The notes: generated by a model from the sequence alone, not told the origin. A stretch of DNA of 64,000 nucleotides from Epiperipatus broadwayi (GCA_028023455.1 JAQFVV010012423.1:744001-808000); one strand, 5' to 3'; positions 35,038 through 47,650 are shown, counted from the first letter of the stretch. Numbers and translations are program-made.

Positions 35038-38000
35038 TGTAAACCATTATTACATATGTAGTATCATGAATCAATTTGTATTTAAGACCTCATGTTTTGA
35101 AATGTAACTTATGTAACCCTTTTTGAGTCTCAATAAAGTTTACCCTTTGAAACAACAACAATAATAATTATTATTATTATTAATATAGGACTTTTTTAAT
35201 ATGGACAACTTAAGTATAGTATTCTGCCCCTCCCCCCTTTTTAGATTTTAATTTCATCTTTTAATTGTGAAAATTTATTTTACAATATATATATATATAA
35301 TGCATTTATAAAAAGTGTTTTTATATTTTAGGAATATCTTATCAACTAAATAATTGTCAAATTGTTTTGCCTTATCATTCCACTTTTCTTAATATAATTT
35401 ACAATATCAAAATAGATTTGATTAAGTTAGATAGAATGTTTTCATATTTTTCTAATCATTAACTTGATGTAAATGTAAAAGAGCATTTTCATTATGCCCG
35501 TAATGTTAATTTCTGCCTCAAGTTATAACAAGAGATTCTAATTTTACTTGTGTAAGTTTATTATTTTTTATTTTTGTAAAACAAAATTTGTGTAAATAGA
35601 ACTATAAATGAAGTGATATTTTGAAAGGTTATAAAATCATTATTAACGGATTTAAAAATATATATGCACTAAAATTTATTGAAGCTGAAATATAAATTAT
35701 GTTGTCTTTATAAAATAATGAATGAACACTGATATTGAAATTAGGTTTGATATTTGATACACATTATATGGTTTATTTATATGATAGAAGAATGAACTGA
35801 AGAGGTAAAGGTTTGTTTCAGTGGCAGAAGAATGAAGAGGTAAAGATTTTTATATCATTTCCTAGCAGAAGAAAGTAAATATACACATGCTTCAGTACAA
35901 TTATTTGGATAGATTCAGTCATGTTCTCAAATGTTCAACAACTTCTTAGTAACTAATCATATAATTATTTTTATTTATGTGGCCAAGATGATCAATTTTA
36001 CCAACAAACCCAATTGCTATATATTTTCATGAACCTTGTAATGGAACTTTTATTTTTAATAAAAATTGAATAGGCAGATGAATATTACTCATTACAGCAA
36101 TTTTATAAACTCTTGATTGTAAAATATAATTTTTAGGTTAAATATTTTTTTCCAGTTATTATACTTGATACTGTGTAATAAATCTTGTTTAAGTAAATAA
36201 AGTAAAATTTATTTTTATGCATTTCTTGCTCAACCTGTCATATAAAATAAATTGAATAGATTGGATGTTTGGTAATTTTAAGTTACCAAGTAATACATGA
36301 ATTTGATAATTTTAAGATGGCTTAAAAATATGTCTATAGATATTAAAAAACTAGATAATTATCACCATTTTTTCTATAGCATTAGAAATATTACCTTCTT
36401 TCTACATTATTTCTTTATATATATAAAAACAAAAACATAAAATGTTTGGAATCATATCTCATCTGAAAATAGATATTAACTAGTGAATATACAGTTTAAA
36501 ATATCTAAATAGTTATTAATAAATAATTGTATTAGCAATACATAGATATATAAATACCATGAAAATACATGTTCAAATTATTTTGGCTGAAACTTAAGAT
36601 ACTTTATATTTATGGGTGAGGGAGATTTTTAGTCAGTTATAATGTAGGTCATGTGATATTCAAGAAACAAAATGGAAAGTGGACTAACAGATTTATTCAA
36701 ATGATGCACAAATTTTTAATTTGCATGTCCATCATTCTGTTTGCACTTTTTTTTTTTTAAAAAAACCTTTTTTGAAAATTATCAAATTATGTACATGTTA
36801 CCAACAAAATGCAAAAAATCAGCATTGTCTTGAATATCTAGTCATTCTATACAATGCATGATGTTTTTAGGCAAATTGTGGTATTTTTATTTTATTTTTT
36901 TTATGTACTTCCTCTAGACATTGTATAAAATACCTGGAAAATTGTAAAGAATGCCAAATAGTTTTGCAACAAAGTATTAAAAAGGTTTTTGTTGAAAAAA
37001 TCCATGCGAAAATGTAAGAAATACAAAATAAAAAGTAGGGTATTTTTCATATTTAATATGTAAAATATTGGAATAAAAGAAGTTGTTAAAAATATTTTTC
37101 TTTTTTGTTTTTATTAAATAATAAACATCACCTATACATTAAATTTCTGATATTACATGGAGTTTTACAACCTTAATTTTAAGTATGGCATAATTATTAT
37201 TTGTTACTGACAAGCCCTCTGATGAAAAAACATGAGTTAGCACATGTTAATGGTAGTAAAATGGTAAATTTTATATAAAAAACAAGACAAGAAAAAAATT
37301 ACAGCATTTTTACACCATTATTTAAAATCATCTAACTCTTCAAGAATACAAGGAATTTCTTATTAATTATGTCTCTTATCTTCATTAACTAATTGTAAGA
37401 TTTACTAACAATTTCAACCTATTAAATTTACTAATCACACATTAAAAATGTGTAAATTAACATCTACCTCTAGTCTTTGTGACATCAAACATTCTTTCTA
37501 AAAGTATTTTATATTTTTCCGATTTTCCTTTTGGCATTTTATAGAATGCTTAGAAAATGTGTGAACATCTTAGCATTTCCTACTTTGACGTTACACTTTT
37601 GGTATCCTATAAAATTCTTAGGCATTCTATATAATACTGGTTTTCATATTTTCCGGGCAGCATGTATAAATAGTGACAATAATTAATTTCAGAAGGTAAG
37701 GCACTATATATACATTTTTTTAAAATTAATTTTTTTTCATTTATTTACAAAATATCAAAACCCAACACAAAAAGTAGATTTTTATGAATATATATATATT
37801 TTATAATTTTGCGTTTTATTTTACTGACTTAATTAAAAGCTTTTAAAATCAATATCTATAACTGTAATATCGCTCCTTTTTATTGTTTTGTTTATATCTG
37901 ATTGTTGTTAATATCCAATTATTGTACTGATTTATGTTTTACATTTTTTTCAAAATCAAATTAATCAATTCAGTAATGTGATTAAAAACAAAAACAAATA

Positions 38001-38637
38001 ACTCTGCTTAACTCAATAGAACTATTAAATGCTCACGACCTCCTAATCATTTTATACTATGATTACTTTTTTATGATTATTATCGTTATTACTATTTGTT
38101 TTCTATTATTATTTTTAAATCGATATTATTTATTGTTTATTATTGGCTTAAAATTTTTTATTGATAAAATACTATTTCAAAGTATATTAAAATCATCTAT
38201 TCAATTTAGAAACATGCGAGCTTGTATTTACCGGGGTGGGTGGAGGAGGTGATAATATTGTTTGTTTAATTGTTTAGTTTAAACGTTTTTTTCCCCAGAA
38301 ATAAAATAAAATAGTATTTTTAATCTTTATTTAAAAATATAATGTTGTACTGTAAAGGATTTGAAAAATTATAGAAAAAGAAAACATCAAATTACTAAGA
38401 TTTAACTTTCCATTCGCAGCTGCACTTTTTTTTTTTTTAATATTGTTTAACAAGTTGGGTATTTATTTAAGAAAAGTAGAAATCCCTAAATTAGAAAACT
38501 GTGTTAGAACGTAATGAAAATTAAAAATTTACAAACTTGTTTAAATGTGCAAATGTATTTACTGTTACTTTCATATTCTCCATTCATTGTATATATAAAA
38601 ATTTTTCATTTACATTAAAAACAACATGATTTTATGG
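35038..38637. other. AT-rich intergenic DNA
   Basis: An AATAAA at about 35131 is followed by AAC/AAT triplets. A small tandem duplication GCAGAAGAATGAA...AAGAGGTAAAG lies at about 35790-35850. No gene is supported. Occasional CpGs cluster slightly near 38200-38430. Confidence 0.45.
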
Positions 38638-38704
38638 CTCAGTTCGTAAGAAGATCGAGCGCCAAAATTGATTCTCGGATCTCCGGATCCCAAGTCGGAC
38701 CAAC
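38638..38704 (+). repeat. tRNA-like relic
   Basis: TGGCTCAGTTCG resembles a pol III A box and GGATCTCCGGATCCC is a weak B-box-like segment, in a small GC-rich island that continues to about 38745. It is probably a SINE or tRNA pseudogene remnant. It does not fold convincingly into a tRNA. Confidence 0.35.
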
Positions 38705-39204
38705 AGCAATGACAAGCATAATCATTATAAGCAGCAGTGAGCATTTATAAACAAATAAAATCATTCTAAGAATAAAAGAAAATAGTAAAAAATGTCCCCC
38801 CAAAAAAGATATTTGCAATTATTATATAAATGAATCCATGTAACCAAATACATCCACATATAGAATAGAATAATTCTTATTCTTTGAGATATTTTACATA
38901 TTGTATTTTAACTTCTTCAACATGCTTCCCTCCTCCCCACCACCACCACCACCACAGAAAGACTTCATTATGTTGTATTTTTATATTAGACTATTTCTAT
39001 CATCTAATATGTGTGTTGAATGTCTTTAGAAAAGTTTAATTTTATTTAAATATTCCAAGTACATTCAATTGTTAGTAATATCACAGCAAACAGGTTAGTA
39101 TATGCACCAACTGTTAGTAATATCACAGCAAACATGTTAGTATATACATTTTGAGAGGTATTTTTCTCCCTCTTCTTCAGGTGTTGCTGGCCTGATCGGT
39201 GACA

Positions 39205-39297
39205 GTACTAGCATGAGATTCGAACCTGGGTTCTTAGATTTTTGATTATTGAATTTTAAGGTAACACTCTAACCAACTGAGCCATCCTGCCAAAGGC
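39205..39297 (-). other. tRNA-like pol III promoter segment, left arm
   Basis: The minus strand has TGGCTCAGTTGG (39273-39284), a consensus A box, and GGTTCGAATCT (39216-39226), a near-consensus B box, with about 46 bp between. The T-arm and acceptor pairing expected of a working tRNA is poor, so it is more likely a SINE-type promoter than a tRNA gene. It points outward (leftward) from the centre of the fold-back. Confidence 0.6.
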
Positions 39298-39515
39298 AAC
39301 ACTATGTAATAATTTCATATATTTATCTATGAGGTTCCTCCTGATTTCTTCACTTTTTCCTAAGGCAAAGTTGATTAGTGGTTTCCATACATTATGTAAA
39401 GTCACACTAGGTTGGCTTATGGGATTTTTTGGCATTGTCATGTGAGCAGCTTCTTTAACATGGAGAAATCAGGAGGAACTTCATAGATAAGTATATGAAA
39501 TTACTACATACTGTT

Positions 39516-39609
39516 GCCTTTGGAAGGATGGCTCAGTTGGTTAGAGCATTACCTTAAAATTCAATAATCAAGAATCTAAGGACCCAGGTTCGAATCCCAT
39601 GCTAGTACT
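39516..39609 (+). other. tRNA-like pol III promoter segment, right arm
   Basis: Mirror of the left-arm segment: A box TGGCTCAGTTGG (39529-39540) and B box GGTTCGAATCC (39587-39597), transcribed rightward. The B box is a perfect match here, one base better than the left-arm copy. The two promoters are divergent. Confidence 0.65.
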
Positions 39610-39877
39610 GTCAATACCTCTCAAAATGTTGTGCATATACTAACCTGTTTGCTGTGATACTACTAACAGTTGGTGCATATACTAACTTGTTTGCTGTGAT
39701 ATTACTAACAGTTACATGTATTTGGAATATTTAAATAAAATTAAACTTTTCTAAAGACATTCAGCACACATATTAGATGATGGAAATAGTCAGATATAAA
39801 AATACAGCTAGAAACCATCATCACAAACCTTCAGGAAAACACTTCAATATATTATTTGGTATTAGCTCTTCATTATA

Positions 39878-40175
39878 TTAAAGCATGCAAAACTCTCCAT
39901 ACAGTAGTGCCACTCAGTGCAAGTCAGAGTAATCAATGGATGAAAGAAGGTATAGTGCATAAAATCCCTATCTAGTGCCTTCTCATCCAATATCCCCAGA
40001 TGTAAGATCCTAAGAACAAGATGCAGTGCCCTCAGATCCAAAGCTCCTTACTGATGAAACCACAAGCTAGAAACTAGTCTTGGGATATTGGATGAGTAGG
40101 TACTAGGTAGGGATTTTATGCACTAAATCTTCTCACTGAGTAACACTACTGTATGGAGAGTTTTTCCTGCTTTAA
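39878..40175. mobile_element. TTAA-flanked MITE (~290 bp)
   Basis: TTAA at 39878-39881 and 40172-40175 bracket inverted arms. AGCATGCAAAACTCTCCATA then CAGTAGTG on the left matches, reversed, CACTACTGTATGGAGAGTTT then TTCCTGCT on the right. Pairing continues through GTGCATAAAATCCCTA, then CTAGT, and CTCATCCAATATCCC to about 110 bp per arm. TTAA duplication is a hallmark of piggyBac-type transposition, although the terminal bases (AGCA) are not the usual CCY. No transposase is present. Confidence 0.75.
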
Positions 40176-40519
40176 CAGCTTGAGCTAGCATAAGAAATGG
40201 TGATCATGTGATGTTTAGTGGTCTTCGTTATATTTTATTTTCAGTCATATCTTTTGGTGACCATACTTTTTTTTAATAATTCTTATATTATTCATTCATT
40301 TTATGTAAAAAAAGGTGATTTTACAGTAGTAGATTTGATACTAACATATCAATCAAGCTGAAAAATATAAATTGGCTTTATGATTTGTCACCATATTTTC
40401 AGAATGTTGTAAAGCATTCTTGAATGAAATTTTTAAAAATAGTTTTGTTACATTGCTAAAGAGATCCAAATTCTATTTTTATACAGAAAATTAGGTAAAA
40501 TAACATCTCAATATGCAAT
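40176..40519. other. AT-rich spacer
   Basis: May hold further decayed 3' sequence of the LINE on the minus strand, but nothing is certain. Confidence 0.4.
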
Positions 40520-41690
40520 TAATGAGTATAATAGTCATATATGATAAAATAATCTATATTTTGTTAAAAGTTTTATGTACATTAATTATTAAACCCAAAA
40601 TTTTATTTGTTCTGTTCAAAACATTAAATATATTCTGCTGATTAATTTTTAAATTAGCAAGGATAGCATATGCATAATCCAGGAACCAAAAAGATGAGGT
40701 TTTTGTTTATCATTAATTAAAATTAAAGTCCATGCTTGCTTTATGAATCTGCCTGCAACAGTTTCAAAAACCACTATCATAACTATTGAAACAAAATAAA
40801 ATGTAGAAAATATCCTTGTCTGACATCAATTTTCATTTTAAATGTCTCAAATTCTTCGCAAGTAGTGGTGACCTTTCCATTCATTCCAGGATACAAAATC
40901 TGAACAATATGAATAAATTATGATAGATAACTGCCTAATTTTAAATAGTGCTCCAGACCTGTTCAATTAATAGAGTATAACATTTTGAGTAAGTCAATAA
41001 AAACATTATATAAATTACTTCTTTATTTCAGGTTCATTTTTACATTTTTTTGATAGCAAAACTATGTTTATGGGCTTCTTAATTCACTAAAATCATATTA
41101 AGAATCTGGTAACTATTAATTTATTACTGAAAGCAATCTATTCAATAAAATCATTGAAAATACTTCTACTGTGGTCGATAATAATGATATTCTATGATAC
41201 TATGGCAGCTTTCTATCCCCATTTTTTTTAAAAAAAATGAAAACATTATAAGTATTTTTAAAATCAAGTGAATCAATTTAATTCCTAAAAAATTCCACTA
41301 TTGAAGTTGACATATTTTAAAACTTCTCCAGATATCTATCAAGAACTGAACATTTTTATTTTTAAAATTGCAAAGAGCTGTTTTAACTTCATTAAACTGG
41401 ATATATTTATCTAAATCTAAATGATTTAAAGTTGTCATTTTAATTCTTGTATCATTATTCAAAAGATGTTCAAAATAGTTTTCTCACCGCATGTGTTGTG
41501 CAATAATTTATTAAGGGTTACAATACTAATAGCATTATCTCCAAAAAACTTTTGGCCTGTTTGCACAAGTACATATTTGATAATCTCCAAAAAGACAATT
41601 ATGTTTTTGTAGTATTGATTTCCTAATGCTCTCTGCTTAGAAATAAATATTCTTCCTCTGAATTTTCTCATATTAGCAAAATAAGCACAA
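40520..41690 (-). mobile_element. LINE reverse-transcriptase fossil (Jockey/CR1-like lineage)
   Basis: Minus-strand translation across frameshifts gives, in the expected order, a pre-RT segment ILNIFLNNDTRIKMTTL and LDKYIQFNEVKTALCNFKNKN (about 41340-41480). This is equivalent to RW.EHF..LLN...EV..AI. RT motif A follows as FIDLTQNVYSIN (about 40967-41002; families have F.DLTKAFDT). GMNGKVTTTCEEF (about 40849-40890) and VRQGYFLHFILF (about 40806-40840) match the motif-B region GVKQG...PTLF. The catalytic YADD region reads YAYAILAN (about 40652-40678), with both aspartates lost. ILGLIINVHKTFNKI (about 40575-40620) matches the motif-D region GL.IN..KT. It is inactive. No endonuclease could be read upstream. 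Confidence 0.8.
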
Positions 41691-43093
41691 ATACTATTAT
41701 GTAAATAAGTTTTTATAGCATTAGTCTTTCAATGAAATATCAAGAAATTTTAAGAACAGCAGATAAAAAATAAACATTATAACAAAATAACACCAGATAA
41801 TCTTTTTCCATTAGCTGATTTAAAAAACACACACAACAATTTGTAACTATCTACTTGTTCTATTAAAATTCCTTTTGAAAGACAAGTTTTGCTAAACGCA
41901 GCATGTTATTTTCAATTCTTGCAGTTCTTTAATTACAAGTACTGTCTTCTGTTCCAGTCTTGGAAAATTGGCATCAAATAGTGTTTCTACATCCAAAAAA
42001 GTTTCTTTATTTAGAAACACAAAGATTTAAATATTATTATTACAACTGACTTCTACTTTAATACTGTTATTGAGTATTACCAGCTCAAACTGTGAAATAC
42101 AGGTTATTTTTTATATCCTTTATAAAGCACTTTTCAATTCTATAACAGGAACATTATTTGGTAAGCTGAAACCCCTGTCCCAAATGCATTTCTAAGATGA
42201 CTCATGCTCCAAATAAGGGTCTTAAGAAATTTTGGTCTTTCTAATCCCGTCTTCATCATTTCTTTCTTAGTGTCCAATACATAAACCTGTCTCTATCATT
42301 ATTTTCTTAGTGCTGAAGAATTAGTGCTAAAAAATGCAAAAATGAGTTAGAATATCAAATAATAAATTAAGAATTAAAAATATAATATAAATTCTTATAA
42401 TGTAATCAACGTAATGTCTGAAAAAATGTATAGAAAAACTTTTTCCATTGATTTATTGAATTAAGCATTTCATTTTATGTTGTCTTCTTTGTAACATATG
42501 ATAAATCCATTATCCATTACAATAATTTAAAAATATTTTTATTAAAATAATAAACTATAACAGTTATTTTATATTTGGGAGTTAAAATGAAAAATCTTTG
42601 TAAAATGTTAATTGTGAGATGACTCATTAACTTCTTTTATCTTCAGAATTGAACCTTCTGTTTGTACATACAATATATAAATAAATTTATTTTACTATAA
42701 ATAATTTTTAAATAATCAACAGTAATGAAAATGTAAGTAGAACATTATGCTAGAAATATTATTTCAAAAATGCAAATTTTAAAGTAATTGGGATTTATTT
42801 TTTTATAAATAAAAAAAAATATTTATAAATAAATATTGCACATAAATTTTAGTCATGTAAAAATGTCTAATATTTAATTCCAATTATTGATATAATCATT
42901 CCCTGATGCATAAGATTTTTTATTTATTTCTACGAATAAACATTTTCATTTCTAATGTTAATCTGATTTTTTTTATTATGTCACAAATGCATTACACAAT
43001 ATGTATATATATATATTACGTCATATTATTATCAATATACAATGACAAATTAAACAATCACTTTTTTTCTTTTAAAATATATATGTTCTCCAA
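41691..43093. other. AT-rich intergenic DNA
   Basis: Part may be decayed 5' LINE sequence (41.7-42.3 kb), but no motif is readable. The 82-codon frame at 42906-43154 is low complexity and runs into the next hairpin. Confidence 0.4.
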
Positions 43094-43332
43094 CATTATA
43101 AATAAATGCACAAACTTCTTATTTATTTCCAAAAACTTTATTTCCATATATTAACCAATGAACATATATATATATAAATTTACATATTATACATTTCCAA
43201 CATAATGGAGTAAAAAAACCGTTGAAATGTTGAAAATGTGTAATATGTGAATTTATATATATGTTCATTAGTTAATATATGGAAATAAAGTTTTTGAAAA
43301 GAAATAAGAAGTTTATGCATTTATTTATAATG
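43094..43332. mobile_element. ~240-bp near-perfect hairpin (MITE)
   Basis: Arms of about 107 bp pair almost completely: CATTATAAATAAATGCACAA, ACTTCTTATTTATTTCCAAA and TTAACCAATGAACATATATA against TATATATGTTCATTAGTTAA, AAGTTTTTGAAAAGAAATAA and TTGTGCATTTATTTATAATG-like sequence. A ~25-bp loop holds AATGGAGTAAAAAAACCGTT. The low arm divergence suggests one of the younger insertions in this window. Confidence 0.8.
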
Positions 43333-46300
43333 CCATAAGTGCATTATTTATATTTACACTCATTTACAATTAATATAAGGCAATTTTTTTACATCTAGCT
43401 AATTACAAAATAGCTTTAAAATTAGCAGTATTATAAATAGTATATAAAAATTAAGTTGTTTCATCTTGAATTTATTAATATGTTAAATTTATTATGTTTA
43501 TAATATATAGTATATTACATTGAGATCATAGATAAAATATTTTGGGCAAACATTAAATAGGTAATTAATATAAACTATTATATATAGAAGTTTTTAATTT
43601 AAAGTACTACAGTATTTTCTGATAAGCAGTTTATGTGGTTAATAGATAAACAGTTTTTAAATAGCCTTCTATAGATCAAAGGTACTCTGAATCTCCATAA
43701 AAGTACTGACACCTTGATAAAAATGAATATTTATATGGTGAGAATTTATAGTTTTCTTTTTTGCTTTGATTTCTAAATAAGAATATATATATAGATGACA
43801 ATTTGCTATCCATTAATACGAATATTATCTTGTTTGCTATACGTCAGATAATTAAAAAAAAATCTTAAGCTTACTTTAAACCTGGGGGAAAATTCACTCA
43901 GATTTGAACTACAAGTGATAGTCATTGTAGTTGAGGACATTAAATATTATATGAATGCAAAAAATTTAAATATGTAAATAAAGGATAATTAAATTAGATG
44001 AATATGTTTATGTTGCAAAAATTATACAATTTACAAAAATAAATTTGTAAAGCATGTATTAACTTTTTGACAGTGATGATGACCAGTGCATTTTAAACAC
44101 TTTCATAATAAATAAAAACATAATAATAAAAAAATAAACATCTATATTTATTTGATACAGTTTTAATAGTAAAATAGATGTTTAATGTACTTATTAGGTT
44201 TCAGGTGAACTGAGATGGCTGCCTATATTTTTAATAAATGTACAATTCAGGGTTCTCCAAAAAATGTTTACAAAACATATGCCTGCTAGAAAACATCATA
44301 TTTAATAATTACATTTTATTTTTTATTACTGTTACTTTAAAAAAAGAAATCATTGTGGAAAAATTAATTACAGTATTTACAGTTTATTTTCTTATTTTTT
44401 TTGGATTAACTTTTTAACAGAAAAATGAAAAAAAAAATACAATATTTACACTTTATTCATGTCGGAGGCATACAATCATATTGCGACCATTAACACAAAC
44501 TTTTCAGAAAGGCAAGATCCTGTATCTTTAGAATATCATGTTCTAGGTCAGGAAGGTCCTAAATTTTTATCATTATGACAATTTACCAAAAAAACTGCTG
44601 AAAAAAATATATGTTAAATTGAATCAAAATATGATAATGTTATGTCACTTGCCATGTTATAATATAAATTAATAAAAAAAAAAAGAAATTTATTGGAATT
44701 TATTCTTTTTTTAAAATTTAATAATCAATTTATTAATTTTGTTTTAATTTAACAATTAACACATCTTCAATAGATTATAGATCCTTGAAATTATATATTT
44801 ATCAAAAATATGGTGTGCAATCTTGGTTTATTCGAAAACTCATAAGTACCAAAGTTTTAAAAGCATGATATTTGAGAAAGTTTTATTCTGCAGTTTCAGA
44901 AGATTATCCTAGCTACTGAATTTTATATTTTTTGTTAACAGTACAATCTTTGTATTATTATTAATAATGAAATGAGAATAGATAATTGAAATAATAGCTT
45001 ATATATTGTTCAAATGATGTAGAAGAGTCAAACTTTCTGCACGCACAGGTATATAATAAGCCGTGTGTTTCAGTCATTATCCACTTTAGAAAAACACATT
45101 AATGTCTAAAACAAATCATTTATTATGCTAAAGTTTATGATATCACTTCATATATCTACTTTAAACCCAGTTAAAAAAAGTATACATTTTTGTTTTTTAA
45201 AATTTTAAAATAAAAATTTATTTTTTTAGATATCTTAATTTATATGCTTCAAAAATGATGTGATGGAATTGAAGTTGTGACTATAGTTAATATATATATA
45301 TGGGCATTTCTATATTTAAAACTGTTCGAAAATTAAACATTATTATTTAAATTATAATTTTATACACTGCGACTAAAAACTAGTTAAACGACATTGCATT
45401 TTCATTTCATTAACTCCTTAAATGTGATTTCAAATTTTTTTAGTTAATTAATTATTAAAATATTCAGCAATTAAATTAGTCATACAGTATTTTAAATTTA
45501 TGGAATACATACAGAAAATTAATGTTAAAATAAAAAATCAGCGAAGCAGAAATCGTATCTTTTAATCAATTTTAAAAATAATAATAATTTGAAATTAAAT
45601 AGTTATATTATCTAAAGTCTAAACTATATATTGGATGGCGTCTGACTGGGTCAATGTCTGAGGGGTGCTGCTGTTTTTTTAAGGTAGGGATAGGGATAAA
45701 GAAACTGACAAAATGATAAATCCTTTATTGATGTTTGCTATTAAATATTACTCCCATTATGCTTAGTAAAACTCAAATTTGTAAAGGAATAGTCGATCAG
45801 ATAATAAATAAATCTTTTTAACCACTTGATTACAAGTGGTAACAAATCTGTGGTTTAGTGACAAATATAAACTTTTATGCATATTATTTATTTGTGTTCA
45901 CTTTTATTCTTTTAATATGTTAATTTGGTCAGGGTTAATTAAAATTTATTTTAGTAGTTTAATATGTATATGAACTGGGGAAGTAGTTAGTACAGAAATT
46001 AATGAATAAAACAAAATAGCAAATCTATTAAATTAATCAGTGATCGTGGTATAATAATTGCAAATATAAGAGCATGCAAAGAATATGCTTTGAAATTGTA
46101 ATTTACACTATAGTGAAACAGTGAGAGAGTCAAAGAAGTTATTTAAATTTCAAATGATTTGATTACTAGGATTCTTAAAGGGAAACAGTCTTAAAAAGGA
46201 TAAAAACTTAAGGTAAATTTTTTTAGTCTTATAAATAATGGAAAGAAACCAGACATAATTTAATACCAAGAGAGGATTATATCTGCATCTCTATTTTTTA

Positions 46301-47589
46301 ATCAAGATATTAATATTAAAAATTGACCTATAAAAGTTACATTCTATTTAAAAATAAAAAGATTATTGGTTTGAATAAAAATTAAAATCTGAGGTAACTT
46401 TAAGACTCAAATATTTACTCAGTCCCAAATATAATCTAAATATTTCAAAAATGCAGGTTTATAAACTACCTGAATTTATTATATTTTATTAAAAAAAAAA
46501 TTGGGATGAAACTTAGAAATTTTTGATTTTAAGTAGATATATGAGTTTTTTTATCAGATATTTGGCTCCTAATTAACTAAATCTACCATCTAATTATTGG
46601 TTGACAAACGGATATCTAACTACTTAGTCATATTAAAATACAAAAGAAAAATTGTCAAAATATACAACATTAAATATTTAGTTAGATTGACAAGTAAATC
46701 TTTTGGTTTCATGATTTTTCTTTGGTGAAATATTGGAGAGTCCTTTATATTGTAATGGAATACTTAAAGGGTTATTTATTTTTTTATCTTTATTATGCTT
46801 GTAAATGCAATTTTTTAAATCTAAAGTCATTAATAATAATTTTATACATGTGTTGAATAAAAAGAAAATGTAATTATGTCTTAGGTAAAATCTTTCTATT
46901 GAGATTGGAAAATATCTTATTTTTTTGATACTGTTTTTTTGGGATTGTTTGATAAATAAAATTATTTAAAAAATAGTTTATAATAGTAATCAAAATAAGA
47001 GTCATAGATCACATGACCCTATTCTCTTAAGCTTGTAAGTTATAAACAATGAGGATTGCCAATTCCTCAACAAGCTTTGTGTTAAATGTTTAGCCAGAGA
47101 AAGCATTTAAAATATCTCTGTCAGGAACCCCTTCCCAAACCCCTGACAATGGTTTCGTGCTTTGGCAAAATATTCTTATATATTTGATAAAGAAACAAAT
47201 GTATAATGTTTTCAGATAAATGTTCTTAAATGCTATAAAAGGGGAGAAGCTATTTAGTAGAAAAATCAGCTTGAATATTGAGGTGTAGATACACACACAC
47301 ACCAATGTCTAATGATGTCTTTAGCAAATTAAATGTCATTAAATAATATAAATATTTCTATTAAATTAATCATACATATGTTTTTGATTTTGCCAAATTT
47401 ATTGTATGAAAGTATGATTTAAACTTCTTATTGACATAACATAAAGACATTGGAAATTTTTTGCTTAAGGATACTCTATAAATTCTAAAATATAATGGCA
47501 ATATCATAAAACCATTTGATATGTTCTTCAATTTTATGAGATGTTATTATATTGAATCAATTATTGTAGGATCATATTTTGCACAACAC
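43333..47589. other. AT-rich intergenic DNA
   Basis: No gene. Small GC-richer spots occur near 44460-44580 and 45630-45700 (GGATGGCGTCTGACTGGGTC) and at 47119-47148, where TGTCAGG/CCTGACA bracket a C-rich 16-bp loop. A 71-codon minus-strand frame over the last spot is not supported. Confidence 0.45.
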
Positions 47590-47650
47590 TGTTTAGGGTA
47601 GTGGTAGAGTGGTGGAATCTAAAGTTCAAAGTTCATTATAATTAAAGGTA
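47590..47650 (+). repeat. possible SINE family E head fragment
   Basis: GTTTAGGGTAGTGGTAGAGT then GGTGGAATCTAAAGTTCAAAG looks like a tRNA-like head with weak A and B boxes. It resembles the start of the element at 55478. Confidence 0.35.

Larger units (their letters stand above)
38973..39806. mobile_element. fold-back element family A, copy 2, with tRNA-like arms
   Basis: The ends TGTATTTTTATAT...GACTATTTC(C/T)ATCATCTAAT are mirrored on the right by ATTAGATGATGGAAATAGTC and ATATAAAAATACA. Pairing continues inward through AAAGTTTAATTTTATTTAAA and a ~43-bp subterminal repeat present twice in each arm (TGTTAGTAATATCACAGCAA / TTGCTGTGATATTACTAACA). It then runs through a tRNA-like segment and CAAAGGCAACACTATGTAAT...GAGGTTCCTCCTGATTTCT, leaving about 100 bp of loop. 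Arms are about 340-380 bp. The outer ends match the simple hairpins at 12659-12803 and 53190-53420, but only this copy carries tRNA-like segments. CCATCATCACAAACCTTCAGG (39814-39834) just outside matches the flank of the other copies. No transposase. Open frames inside are artefacts. Confidence 0.8.

Noticed and set aside
39256-39441. 61-codon minus-strand frame in the fold-back
   Set aside because: Falls across the tRNA-like arm and loop of a non-coding element.
39516-39609. Functional tRNA gene in the right arm
   Set aside because: A and B boxes are good, but the T-stem and acceptor pairing are poor and the segment is mirrored in the left arm of a transposon.
41459-41671. 70-codon minus-strand frame as a separate gene
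   Set aside because: It is part of the decayed LINE, upstream of the reverse transcriptase.
47090-47305. 71-codon minus-strand frame with a GVWEGVPDRD segment
   Set aside because: The distinctive part is a small GC-rich hairpin (TGTCAGG...CCTGACA), and the remainder is AT-rich noise.
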